A stretch of DNA of 7,226 nt from an uncultured Prevotella sp. (GTDB lineage Bacteria; Bacteroidota; Bacteroidia; Bacteroidales; Bacteroidaceae): contig USCX01000067.1 of assembly GCA_900553285.1 (NCBI GenBank), positions 1 through 7,226 on the forward strand, given 5' to 3'. Both the position numbers and the translations under genes were made by a program. Positions 1-5,520 of the stretch are shown piece by piece (positions within the stretch are counted from its first letter, which is position 1; the number at the start of each line of letters is the position of its first letter). Below the pieces are notes generated by a model. It had not been told where the DNA came from. It made no database searches and was given only the letters and a program-made list of their open reading frames with translations.

Positions 1-477
1 CCAGAAATTCCCCGCCCCGATGCAGGCCACGAGCAGGCCGATGCCTGCAAGAAGAAGCCACCCCATTATGAGGCCCAGCAGGGCGATGCCCATCCCCGTG
101 GCGCCGGTGCGGATGGCACTGTTTTCCTGCGCGTGGAGCCAGGCCTGCGACGTGGCTTTCTGTGTGGGCGGAAGGGGGCGCGGGCGGCGCAGGGCGCGCA
201 CGATGACGACCACAGCGGCCACCACAACGAGCAGAGGGACGACGAGGAAGGCCAACGCGCCCATGCCCGCCACTTCGAGCCATTCGCCCGGCGACGGAAA
301 GTCGACGTTGAGGCCTATCTGGTGGCGGTAGTGGGTGGCTGGGGCGGGGGCTGCGTCGGACGTCGTGTCGGTCGTGAGTGTGACGGCCGACGACGAGAGC
401 CTGACCGTGTCGAGCTGACCCCGTGCCGTCGTGGTGCCGAGAACGAGCATGACAAGGAGGGTGAGCAGGTGTTTCAT
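1..477 (-). CDS. Small predicted membrane protein, 5' part only (possibly DUF6249-like)
   Basis: The frame is open from an ATG at 477-475 to the window edge, giving 159 codons with no stop, so the C-terminus is missing. Residues 1-20 look like a signal peptide (MKHLLTLLVMLVLGTTTARG, then Q21). A Thr/Ser/Ala/Pro-rich exported stretch follows to about residue 50, then FPSPGEW (60-66), a strong transmembrane segment at about 69-93, a basic and proline-rich turn (RALRRPRPLPP), a short polar stretch, and a second long hydrophobic Gly-rich segment from about 126 to at least 155, which may span the membrane once or twice. This plan resembles the small Bacteroidota DUF6249 proteins, but that is recall of a pattern and not a match I could test. 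The start is supported by the signal peptide and by a TAnnTTTG box 37 bases upstream. No function is claimed. Confidence 0.72.
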   Translation of the reverse strand, partial: MKHLLTLLVMLVLGTTTARGQLDTVRLSSSAVTLTTDTTSDAAPAPATHYRHQIGLNVDFPSPGEWLEVAGMGALAFLVVPLLVVVAAVVVIVRALRRPRPLPPTQKATSQAWLHAQENSAIRTGATGMGIALLGLIMGWLLLAGIGLLVACIGAGNFW

Positions 478-482
478 CGTGA

Positions 483-514
483 GCGACGGGCCGGGGATTG
501 TCGCGGCCCGTCGC
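483..514. repeat. Perfect 10-bp inverted repeat next to a promoter
   Basis: The arms are gcgacgggcc (483-492) and ggcccgtcgc (505-514), separated by 12 bases. The right arm touches the last base of the TAnnTTTG box at 514-521, so the repeat covers the predicted transcription start and leader of the small membrane protein gene. Arm centres are 22 bases apart, about two helical turns. It could be an operator for a dimeric regulator, a leader hairpin, or chance in GC-rich DNA. It has no T-run directly after it, so it is not a terminator. Confidence 0.6.
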
Positions 515-521
515 AAAGTTA
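514..521 (-). promoter_or_regulatory. Bacteroidota-type -7 box for the small membrane protein gene
   Basis: On the minus strand the sequence reads TAACTTTG, an exact match to the TAnnTTTG element used by the primary sigma factor of Bacteroides and relatives. It lies 37 bases upstream of the ATG at 477. I see no good TTTG element 19-21 bases further upstream, where a T-run at 540-535 lies too close. The call rests on the -7 box and the sensible distance to the start codon. Confidence 0.6.
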
Positions 522-534
522 CGCTTTTCAGCCG

Positions 535-573
535 AAAAAAGCCCGCCCTGCCCTGCGATTTTCCGTTGGGCGG
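535..573 (-). terminator. Possible second (distal) terminator of the lipoprotein transcript
   Basis: Read on the minus strand, CCGCCC (573-568) can pair with GGGCGG (548-543) across a 19-base loop. It is followed by GC and six Ts (540-535). The loop is long and the stem only six base pairs, so it is weaker than the hairpin at 629-656. It sits just upstream of the next promoter, where a backup terminator would be useful. Confidence 0.4.
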
Positions 574-624
574 AGCTGAAACGAGAGTGGACTATTTAAA
601 TAATAATGTGTGGAGCACGGTGCG

Positions 625-656
625 AAAAGCCCCGCCCTTGGTGAAAGGAGCGGGGC
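625..656 (-). terminator. Rho-independent terminator downstream of the lipoprotein gene
   Basis: On the minus strand GCCCCGC (656-650) pairs perfectly with GCGGGGC (635-629). After one bulged base the stem extends by CCTT/AAGG, and a run of four Ts follows (628-625). It begins 72 bases after the lipoprotein stop codon. Between them, at 711-690, is another small hairpin (GGGGC and TGCG pairing with CGCA and GCCCC around a GAA loop) without a T-run, which may protect the 3' end. Confidence 0.65.
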
Positions 657-728
657 GGTCACACCGTTCGAGGCGTCGTCTACTGATTGGGGGCGTGCGT
701 TCCGCAGCCCCGGCGTGCCTGCCTGGCT

Positions 729-1946
729 TTACTGTTGTATGGTTACCAATTTCCCGTGGTGGAACTCCATGTGGCGGGGGATAAAGCCGAGACTTGCATA
801 GCCGTTGACGAGTTCGCCGAACAGACCGCTGGCGCCGCGCCAAGTCCATGTCTCATAGCCGTCACGGCTGGTGGTCACGATGTAAAAGTGCTTAGGAAAA
901 ACTTCTTGAACCATTGCTGTTGTCATCCCTATGGCGACTTTTCCTTCCGCCAGCAATGTGCCGTAGTGCTTGCCATATTGGGCAATCAGTCGCTTCCGCC
1001 GTTGTGCCTTCCGTTGTGCCTTCGCCTGCTGTTCCTGTCTTTGACGCTCCTGTTCGGCCAGCTGTTCCTGCCGCTTGGCTTCCTCGGCGGCTTCCTTCTT
1101 TGCCAAGTATTCCCGGAAGCGTGACAGAGTGGGCGTGCCCTGAATATCATTCGACGGGAGCACCTCGCCCGAAGCGAATGTGTATTTGCCGTATTTACAT
1201 CTTATTTTGCCGAGCTTTCCGTCGCTGACGTCGGTGACGCTTCCTCCATATCCGTAATTGCCGAAACTTTCTATGGAACCTTTGTAGGTGTCCCCGTTCC
1301 GCATGCTGACGATGGCGTTGTCCGGTTCGATACTCCACCAAGGCAGACCGTTGGAGAAAAAGTGTATGTCACAGTGTCCCGTTCCAGAGATGCTGACGAT
1401 GGAAGTATCGTTAGGGTGTATGCTAAACGTGCCGTGGTCGCCTACATAATTGCCGGGGCTGCGACTGCTGCATGTCCAGGTCAGGTTGCCGAACAAGCCG
1501 GTAGCACTGACCCTTTTAATCTTCTGCGTCTTAATAGGGGAACCGCCCATGTTCATGACGGCGAACGTGCCTTCTGCTCTTAGTCCGGGCAGGCGTAGTG
1601 TTCCTTCGATGAGGTTGAGTGGACCGTCCGAGCCTGAGAACGATAGTTTCTCTTTTTCGTTCCTTTTATACACTCCTGAAATAATCGTGTCGCCGTCCGG
1701 CAAAATCAGCGCCATGGGCATTCCGTCTACGAACTTATCCCGGTAAACATATCCCTTGACTTTATAGCTGGCATAAGTTACCTCTTTCAGCTTACTCTTT
1801 GCCTGTGCTTTTTCAGGGCTCACTTCGGCGTTGCGTATGCTTATACTTAAATTGCGTATAAGCTCACCCGTGACCGGTAAGGCCGAGGAGCATCCTTGAA
1901 GGCTGGGCACAAGGGCGGCCAGGGCTATCGCTAAAATCTTTTTCAT
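729..1946 (-). CDS. Predicted lipoprotein with MORN-like repeats, charged helix and BamE/SmpA-like C-terminus
   Basis: The protein is 405 residues. The start at 1946 is chosen over longer in-frame options because it forms an ATGA overlap with the stop of the upstream gene, has GGGAAAGA (1956-1949) just before it, and gives a clean signal peptide (MKKILAIALAALVPSLQGC). The lipobox is LQGC with Cys19; Gln at -2 is not the commonest residue. Residues 70-135 and 205-235 contain Gly/Asp turns such as LPDGDTIISGVY and RNGDTYKGSI that resemble MORN repeats. Residues 275-322 are a Glu/Gln/Lys/Arg-rich helix, possibly a coiled coil. Residues 324-405 contain YGKHYG, then KVAIGMTTAMVQEVF and a Trp-rich strand (YETWTW), the usual look of a BamE/SmpA-like fold. 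Expected place is the periplasmic face of a membrane. Its role is unknown. The gene looks more AT-rich than ispH or cmk nearby, which fits accessory origin but does not prove it. Confidence 0.82.
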   Translation of the reverse strand: MKKILAIALAALVPSLQGCSSALPVTGELIRNLSISIRNAEVSPEKAQAKSKLKEVTYASYKVKGYVYRDKFVDGMPMALILPDGDTIISGVYKRNEKEKLSFSGSDGPLNLIEGTLRLPGLRAEGTFAVMNMGGSPIKTQKIKRVSATGLFGNLTWTCSSRSPGNYVGDHGTFSIHPNDTSIVSISGTGHCDIHFFSNGLPWWSIEPDNAIVSMRNGDTYKGSIESFGNYGYGGSVTDVSDGKLGKIRCKYGKYTFASGEVLPSNDIQGTPTLSRFREYLAKKEAAEEAKRQEQLAEQERQRQEQQAKAQRKAQRRKRLIAQYGKHYGTLLAEGKVAIGMTTAMVQEVFPKHFYIVTTSRDGYETWTWRGASGLFGELVNGYASLGFIPRHMEFHHGKLVTIQQ

Positions 1947-2221
1947 AGTCTTTCCCATTTTGTGACGGGACTGTGGTGTCCATGGCAGTTCTTGCTCGGC
2001 TCTCTGCCCGCTTTCCGGATGTGCAGCGCGTCGGCATGGGCGGCGAGGAAGCGGCCGATTTGTCTGTGCACTATCCGCTCGCTGTCGCTCCAGCCGCCGT
2101 ATCGGTCCAGCCACTGCGCGTATTCGTTCTTGTACCTGTCACGGTATTTCTCGATGAACTCGTGCGAATTGAACGACGCTTTCATCGTTTCCACCACTGC
2201 TCTTGTGCTTTCGATGTCCAT
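1943..2221 (-). CDS. 92-aa protein of unknown function, translationally coupled to the lipoprotein
   Basis: I do not recognise the family. The protein is soluble and charged, without signal peptide or membrane segment. It has a likely helix at about 1-45 (MDIESTRAVVETMKASF, then EFIEKYRDRYKNEYAQWL), a Gly-Gly turn (YGGW), and a second amphipathic helix (RIVHRQIGRFLAAHADALHI). The tail, from about residue 70, has His and basic residues. Normal-looking amino-acid use and the ATGA overlap with the lipoprotein start support a real gene. There is no Shine-Dalgarno site before the ATG, only an A-rich leader, as is common in Bacteroidota. A six-base inverted repeat (gcttga/tcaagc, 2242-2261) lies about 20 bases upstream. 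The gene may act with the lipoprotein, but one is cytoplasmic and the other exported, so a direct contact is not expected. Confidence 0.7.
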   Translation of the reverse strand: MDIESTRAVVETMKASFNSHEFIEKYRDRYKNEYAQWLDRYGGWSDSERIVHRQIGRFLAAHADALHIRKAGREPSKNCHGHHSPVTKWERL

Positions 2222-2354
2222 AGTATCAGATTGTTTTGTGTGCTTGAGGTCTCAGTCAAGCGTAGACATAGGGTTACAAGAAGAGCGTGAGACTTTGTTC
2301 TGTTCATCCGAGAGCGGGCATCTGGAAAGGCCTTGCAGAAATGAACCGAGAAAC

Positions 2355-2417
2355 AAAAAAAACACGCTGTTGTATAGTGAGCCCGCGCAGCGCGACGCTG
2401 CGAAGCGCATATACCAC
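2355..2417 (-). ncRNA. Attenuator-like hairpin group ending in a T8 run
   Basis: Read on the minus strand, CGCAGCG (2402-2396) pairs perfectly with CGCTGCG (2392-2386) around a 3-base loop, and an outer stem GTGGTATA (2417-2410) pairs with TATACAAC (2376-2369) with one mismatch. The second inner arm can instead pair, through CGCTG, with CAGCG (2369-2365), which is followed by TG and eight Ts (2362-2355). That gives two mutually exclusive folds, one of them terminator-like, about 135 bases upstream of the 92-aa gene. The pairings are seen in the sequence; a regulatory role is inference. A simple terminator or a mobile hairpin element is possible too. Confidence 0.4.
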
Positions 2418-2483
2418 ACATGGGCGTTGTCTTGTCTCCATCCTTCTGCTCAATTTACCAGATTTCGCTTTCGAGGATAAAGC

Positions 2484-2541
2484 AAAAACGCCTACTTGAT
2501 TCGGGATTTCTCCCCCGAACATCGCAGAGATAGGCTTTTTT
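2484..2541. terminator. Two-way terminator-like hairpin
   Basis: The inner stem is ttcggg (2500-2505) with cccgaa (2514-2519) and an 8-base loop. The outer stem is gccta (2490-2494) with taggc (2531-2535), and the bases between can partly pair (ctt with gag). Six Ts follow on the plus strand (2536-2541), and one G then five Ts follow on the minus strand (2488-2484). It can therefore stop transcripts from either side. On the minus strand it would block read-through from ispH into the 92-aa gene. Confidence 0.55.
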
Positions 2542-2704
2542 CACGGACAAGGAAACGCCGCGATGGAGTTTTTTGTTTCTCGGCGTGTAAATATAGGATA
2601 AATAAAGGAAATGACGGGAGGCCGGGGACGTGATTTTTTGTTCCAGCGGCGCACGTGAGGCTGGCGGCGCGGAATCTCCTCCCGCGAAGCCGGCGTTCCC
2701 GTCG

Positions 2705-2767
2705 CCCTGACAGGAATTTCAGTCGGCGCGATAGAATTTTCGATCGGGGCGATAGGAGTTTCAGTCG
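2705..2767. repeat. Three tandem 21-bp units, each an imperfect palindrome
   Basis: Units lie at 2705-2725, 2726-2746 and 2747-2767, all ending in a variant of agtcg/gatcg. The core of each reads like cgatagaattttcgatcg, with arms GAY.GRA and TTYC.RTC that pair internally. Differences between units partly keep the pairing: in the fourth core pair unit 1 has c-g, unit 2 t-a and unit 3 t-g. A degraded fourth unit may follow to 2788, and a weak match precedes at 2684-2704. The array lies in the 3' region of ispH, 50-112 bases past its stop codon. Confidence 0.6.
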
Positions 2768-2777
2768 GTGCGACGGG

Positions 2778-2815
2778 AAAACCGCCCGGGCCGACCGTCC
2801 TCTCGCTGTGGGCGG
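2778..2815 (-). terminator. Possible ispH terminator
   Basis: Starting one base after the ispH stop codon on the minus strand, CCGCCC (2815-2810) can pair with GGGCGG (2787-2782), followed by four Ts (2781-2778). The loop is long (22 bases) and the T-run short, so this is only a moderate candidate. The stronger hairpin at 2484-2541 lies further down the same transcript. Confidence 0.4.
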
Positions 2816-2816
2816 A

Positions 2817-3680
2817 TCAGACGTCGTGGCGGCGGATGGCGTCGCGGCAGGCCTCCATGAGCCAAGTCGGGGTGGACGTGGCACCGCAGATGCCCACTGT
2901 CCGTGCGTCGTGGAACCAGCGGAAGTCGATGCGGGCAGGGTCGTCGACGAGGTGGGCTCGCGGGTTGACCGCCCGGCAGGCCTCATAGAGCACGCGGCCG
3001 TTGGAACTTTTCAGTCCGCAGACGAAGAGGATGACGTCGTGGCGTGCGGCAAACGTGCGGATGTGGGGCAGGCGGTTGGCCACTTGGCGGCAGATGGTGT
3101 CGAACGGGCGGAAAGTGGCCGGCGCGACGATGTGCGCCGTGATGTAGTCGACGATGCGGCGGAAGCCTTCGAGCGGCTGTGTGGTCTGTGAGAAGAGGCG
3201 GATGTCGCGGTGGAAGTCGAGGCGTTTCACGTCCTCCGGCCGTTCGATGACGATGGCGCGTCCGGCGGTCTGCCCGACGAGGCCGATGACCTCGGCGTGT
3301 CCCGGCTTGCCATAGATGACGAGTTGCGCGTCCGGTTCCTGGTCGGCCACGCGCTTGATGCGGCGTTGGAGTTGCAGCACGACGGGGCAGGTGGCGTCGA
3401 TGATGTCGATGTGGTTCTGCCGCGCAGTGGCGTAGGTTTCGGGCGGTTCGCCGTGAGCGCGGAGCAGAACTTTGGCGTTGCGCAGGCGGCCGAAAGTGTC
3501 GTGGTTGATGGTTGTCAGGCCGAGCGCCCGCAGGCGGTCGCATTCCCGGCCGTTGTGTACGATGTCGCCGAGGCAATAGAGGCGTGTCCCGGCAGCGAGT
3601 TCTTCCTCCGCCTTGCGGATGGCGGTGGTCACGCCGAAGCAGAAACCTGAGCCCTCGTCGATTTCGATAGTCACGTTCAT
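2817..3680 (-). CDS. ispH: 4-hydroxy-3-methylbut-2-enyl diphosphate reductase
   Basis: IspH (LytB) is the last enzyme of the MEP pathway. It reduces HMBPP to IPP and DMAPP in the cytoplasm using a [4Fe-4S] cluster. The 287-residue protein has all three cluster cysteines: Cys14 in GFCFGV, Cys98 in DATCPVV and Cys197 in DTICRQV. Substrate-binding and acid residues are also present: His42 (DIVHN), His76 (RAHGE), His128 and Glu130 (KPGHAEVIG), Thr167 (SQTTQ), the SSN at 225-227, and Ser269 in GATSTPTW. The length fits the shorter form without the C-terminal tail of the E. coli protein. The ATG at 3680 follows the cmk stop by 7 bases, so the two are almost surely co-transcribed and this is the last gene of the porQ-cmk-ispH unit. 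Nothing suggests loss of function. Confidence 0.97.
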   Translation of the reverse strand: MNVTIEIDEGSGFCFGVTTAIRKAEEELAAGTRLYCLGDIVHNGRECDRLRALGLTTINHDTFGRLRNAKVLLRAHGEPPETYATARQNHIDIIDATCPVVLQLQRRIKRVADQEPDAQLVIYGKPGHAEVIGLVGQTAGRAIVIERPEDVKRLDFHRDIRLFSQTTQPLEGFRRIVDYITAHIVAPATFRPFDTICRQVANRLPHIRTFAARHDVILFVCGLKSSNGRVLYEACRAVNPRAHLVDDPARIDFRWFHDARTVGICGATSTPTWLMEACRDAIRRHDV

Positions 3681-3687
3681 GGCGGGC

Positions 3688-4380
3688 TTATGCTTGGGTA
3701 GCGCGGTGATATGCGTTGAGCAGCCATGCCTTTTGTTCGGCGATGGTCATGTGGCTGTTGTCGAGCACGATGGCATCGTCGGCCTTGCGTAGCGGTGCCA
3801 CGTCGCGGTGCGAATCGATATAGTCGCGCTCCTTGACGTTTTTCAGGATGTCGTCGAACGAGGCCTCCATGCCTTTGGCTTTCAGTTCGTCGTATCGGCG
3901 CTGGGCCCTGACTTCGGCCGAGGCGGTGACGAAGACTTTGAGCGCGGCGTCCGGAAAGACGGCGGTGCCGATGTCGCGGCCGTCCATGACGACGCCCCCT
4001 GCGCGCCCCATTTCCTGCTGCTGGCGCGTCAGGGCTGTACGGACGAAGGGGAGAGCGGCCACAGGACTGACGCGCTCGGAAACGGCGAGTGAGCGGATTT
4101 CGCGTTCGACGTTCTCGCCGTTCAGCTGAGTGAAAGGCAGGCCCGTAGCTTCGTCGCGTCCGAATGTGATGTGCACTTCGTCCATCCGGGCGGCCAACGC
4201 GTCGGCGTCAATCGTTGTACCCCTGAACAGTCCGGCCTGCATGGCGAAAAGCGTGACGGCACGGTACATCGCTCCGGTATCTATATATGTGTATCCGATT
4301 TCGCGAGCCAAGTCTTTGGCCATCGTGCTTTTTCCGCAAGAAGAATAGCCGTCGATGGCGATGATGATTTTCTTGTCCAT
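3688..4380 (-). CDS. cmk: Cytidylate kinase
   Basis: Cmk moves a phosphate from ATP to CMP or dCMP, feeding CTP, dCTP and phospholipid synthesis in the cytoplasm. The 230-residue protein has the P-loop GYSSCGKST (11-19), the substrate-site motif DTGAMYRAVT (34-43), the conserved DGRDIGTAVFP (133-143), and an Arg-rich lid region (RAQRRYDELK, about 158-167) followed by ERDYIDSHRDVAPL. Length and motif order are normal for the bacterial family. The ATG at 4380 lies 31 bases after the porQ stop and ispH starts 7 bases after the cmk stop, so it is the middle gene of a three-gene unit. I see no separate promoter in the 31-base gap and no strong Shine-Dalgarno site. Confidence 0.97.
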   Translation of the reverse strand: MDKKIIIAIDGYSSCGKSTMAKDLAREIGYTYIDTGAMYRAVTLFAMQAGLFRGTTIDADALAARMDEVHITFGRDEATGLPFTQLNGENVEREIRSLAVSERVSPVAALPFVRTALTRQQQEMGRAGGVVMDGRDIGTAVFPDAALKVFVTASAEVRAQRRYDELKAKGMEASFDDILKNVKERDYIDSHRDVAPLRKADDAIVLDNSHMTIAEQKAWLLNAYHRATQA

Positions 4381-4411
4381 ATCTTGTTGTGATTGACACA
4401 GTCTCAGGGAT

Positions 4412-5392
4412 TCAGAAAGCGTAGGCCACGTCGAAGTGAAGCGACGAGGCGGCCAAGTGGTAGCGCGCCCAGGCCAGTCCGGCCCGAAACCGCGACAACT
4501 GGACGCCGCCGCCCAGGGAAATGCCGGCGCCGTGACCGGAACCGGCCGCCTTCAATTCATAAGCCCGGCGGAAGTTGTAGCCTGCGCTCAGGTAGAGCGC
4601 GTCGATGGGGAACACGTCTATTCCTACGGCCACGTGGTTCAGAAACTTCTGGACACTTTTCAACTCTTCTCCTTCGGGCACGAAATAATCTGACGTGTGC
4701 CATCGGGTCAGGTCGGTGAGTGTCAGTGAGAAGCGAATCGGCGCGTGGGCCATTCCTTTGGAGAGGCCGACTTGCAGGTCGTAGGGGACATGCTCGCGGT
4801 CGTCCTCAAAGGCTTTCAGCTGTACGCCGAGGTTTTTCAGCGCGATGGAGACAGAGAAGTCGGCATCGACGTCATAATAATTCAGTCCGACGTCGACAGC
4901 CAGCGCCAGAGAAGAAAATTCGGCATACTTGGAGTAGAGCATTTTGAGCGAAGCGCCTCCCGCCCATCGGTCGTTGAGGAGGTATGCGTAACCGGCGGTG
5001 AGACTGAGGTCCTTGGCCGAAAAACTGCCGATGACATTGCCGTCGGCGTCGGTCTCGTCCATCGAGCCATAGCCCAGGTATTGCGCGGCGATGGCTCCCG
5101 TGTGCCGTTCGCCGAAGGCTTTGACAAACGTGGCGCCTACGGCTTTGCTTCCTGCGGCATAGGTCATGAAGTTGAGTCCCAAAGAGCGGTCGCTTACGGT
5201 CGAAAGGAGCGCCGGATTGTTCATCGCCGCCGCAGGGTCGTCGTCGACTGCCGAAATGTTCGCCCCACCCAGTGCGGTGGTGTGAGACGACTGCGGGAAT
5301 TGCAGAAAGTGGTAGGCCGACGTACTCTCCTGAGCTTGGAGAGGCGCACAGGCGGCGAGCAACAGCCCGATGAGGTACCCTGTTTTTTCCAT
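4412..5392 (-). CDS. porQ: Type IX secretion system outer-membrane protein PorQ
   Basis: PorQ is an outer-membrane beta-barrel part of the type IX secretion system. In Porphyromonas gingivalis it is needed for secretion and is linked to the PorU/PorV/PorZ attachment complex. The protein is 326 residues. The ATG at 5392 is preferred to an in-frame ATG at 5476 because it starts a clear signal peptide (MEKTGYLIGLLLAACAPLQA, cleavage before Gln21) and the longer form would run through the promoter box at 5414-5421. The mature N-terminus has the family pattern FLQFPQSSHTTALGGANIS (29-47) and DDDPAAAMNNPALL (50-63). The rest alternates polar and hydrophobic residues like barrel strands and ends in Phe, as outer-membrane barrels usually do. 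It leads the porQ-cmk-ispH unit and is divergent from the TonB gene. Confidence 0.93.
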   Translation of the reverse strand: MEKTGYLIGLLLAACAPLQAQESTSAYHFLQFPQSSHTTALGGANISAVDDDPAAAMNNPALLSTVSDRSLGLNFMTYAAGSKAVGATFVKAFGERHTGAIAAQYLGYGSMDETDADGNVIGSFSAKDLSLTAGYAYLLNDRWAGGASLKMLYSKYAEFSSLALAVDVGLNYYDVDADFSVSIALKNLGVQLKAFEDDREHVPYDLQVGLSKGMAHAPIRFSLTLTDLTRWHTSDYFVPEGEELKSVQKFLNHVAVGIDVFPIDALYLSAGYNFRRAYELKAAGSGHGAGISLGGGVQLSRFRAGLAWARYHLAASSLHFDVAYAF

Positions 5393-5413
5393 CCGGTTAT
5401 TAAAAATTGTGGC

Positions 5414-5421
5414 CAAAGTTA
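5414..5421 (-). promoter_or_regulatory. Promoter -7 box of the porQ-cmk-ispH unit
   Basis: The minus strand reads TAACTTTG, a perfect TAnnTTTG element, ending 21 bases before the porQ ATG, which gives a short AT-rich leader. The same TAACTTTG occurs at 521-514 before the leftmost gene. No TTTG is seen at the ideal upstream distance. Confidence 0.65.
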
Positions 5422-5443
5422 CATTAATTTGGATTATCTGCCT

Positions 5444-5451
5444 TACTTTTG
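5444..5451 (+). promoter_or_regulatory. Promoter -7 box of the tonB-polyprenyl synthase unit
   Basis: The plus strand reads TACTTTTG, a perfect TAnnTTTG element, ending 69 bases before the GTG start at 5521. A TTTG is present at 5428-5431 but only 12 bases upstream, short of the usual 19-21. With the minus-strand box at 5414-5421 it makes a compact divergent promoter pair, with the two -7 boxes only 22 bases apart. Confidence 0.55.
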
Positions 5452-5520
5452 TAGGGCAAATCGACAGAATTTCCACGACGCCTGCGGGGCTTATCGTGGC
5501 TTGCCTTCATAAAAACAAAC

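Larger units (their letters stand above)
2222..2816. other. Structured non-coding region, no convincing gene
   Basis: This gap of about 595 bases lies between the ispH stop and the 92-aa gene. Open frames within it (for example minus 2304-2522 and minus 2182-2421) start and end without good signals, have odd composition and cross hairpins, so I read them as non-coding. Listed separately are an attenuator-like hairpin group (2355-2417), a hairpin with T-tracts on both strands (2484-2541), a tandem palindromic repeat (2705-2767) and a probable ispH terminator (2778-2815). An AT-rich patch at 2587-2610 reads TATATTTA on the minus strand (2595-2588), one base off a TAnnTTTG box. Just upstream of the 92-aa gene, TACGCTTG (2264-2257, minus) is also one base off. 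Neither has a correctly spaced -33 element. Confidence 0.6.

Noticed and set aside
592..605. AT-rich palindrome tatttaaata as an origin or recombination site
   Set aside because: It is only 10 bp, lies between two terminator-like hairpins and has no associated gene or second copy.
2182..2421. Minus-strand 79-aa frame upstream of the 92-aa gene
   Set aside because: It overlaps the start of the better-supported 92-aa gene, crosses the hairpin group at 2355-2417 and has an unusual Cys/Phe/Arg-rich composition.
2705..2788. The 21-bp repeat as a CRISPR array
   Set aside because: Units are directly adjacent with no spacers, there are only three or four, and there are no cas genes in view.
2492..2986. 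Minus-strand 164-aa frame overlapping the end of ispH, with heptads such as RLKLLSP, RSKILSR, RLKFLSG
   Set aside because: About a third of it overlaps ispH in another frame, and its heptads are just the 21-bp DNA repeat translated. There is no start signal or protein-like composition.
2655..3191. Plus-strand 178-aa frame with DRxFxRx heptads
   Set aside because: It runs antisense through ispH, and the heptads come from the same 21-bp palindromic repeat; GC-rich DNA keeps the opposite frame open.
4745..5512. Plus-strand 255-aa frame antisense to porQ
   Set aside because: PorQ on the minus strand has a signal peptide, family motifs and a promoter; the antisense frame has none and is a codon-bias shadow.
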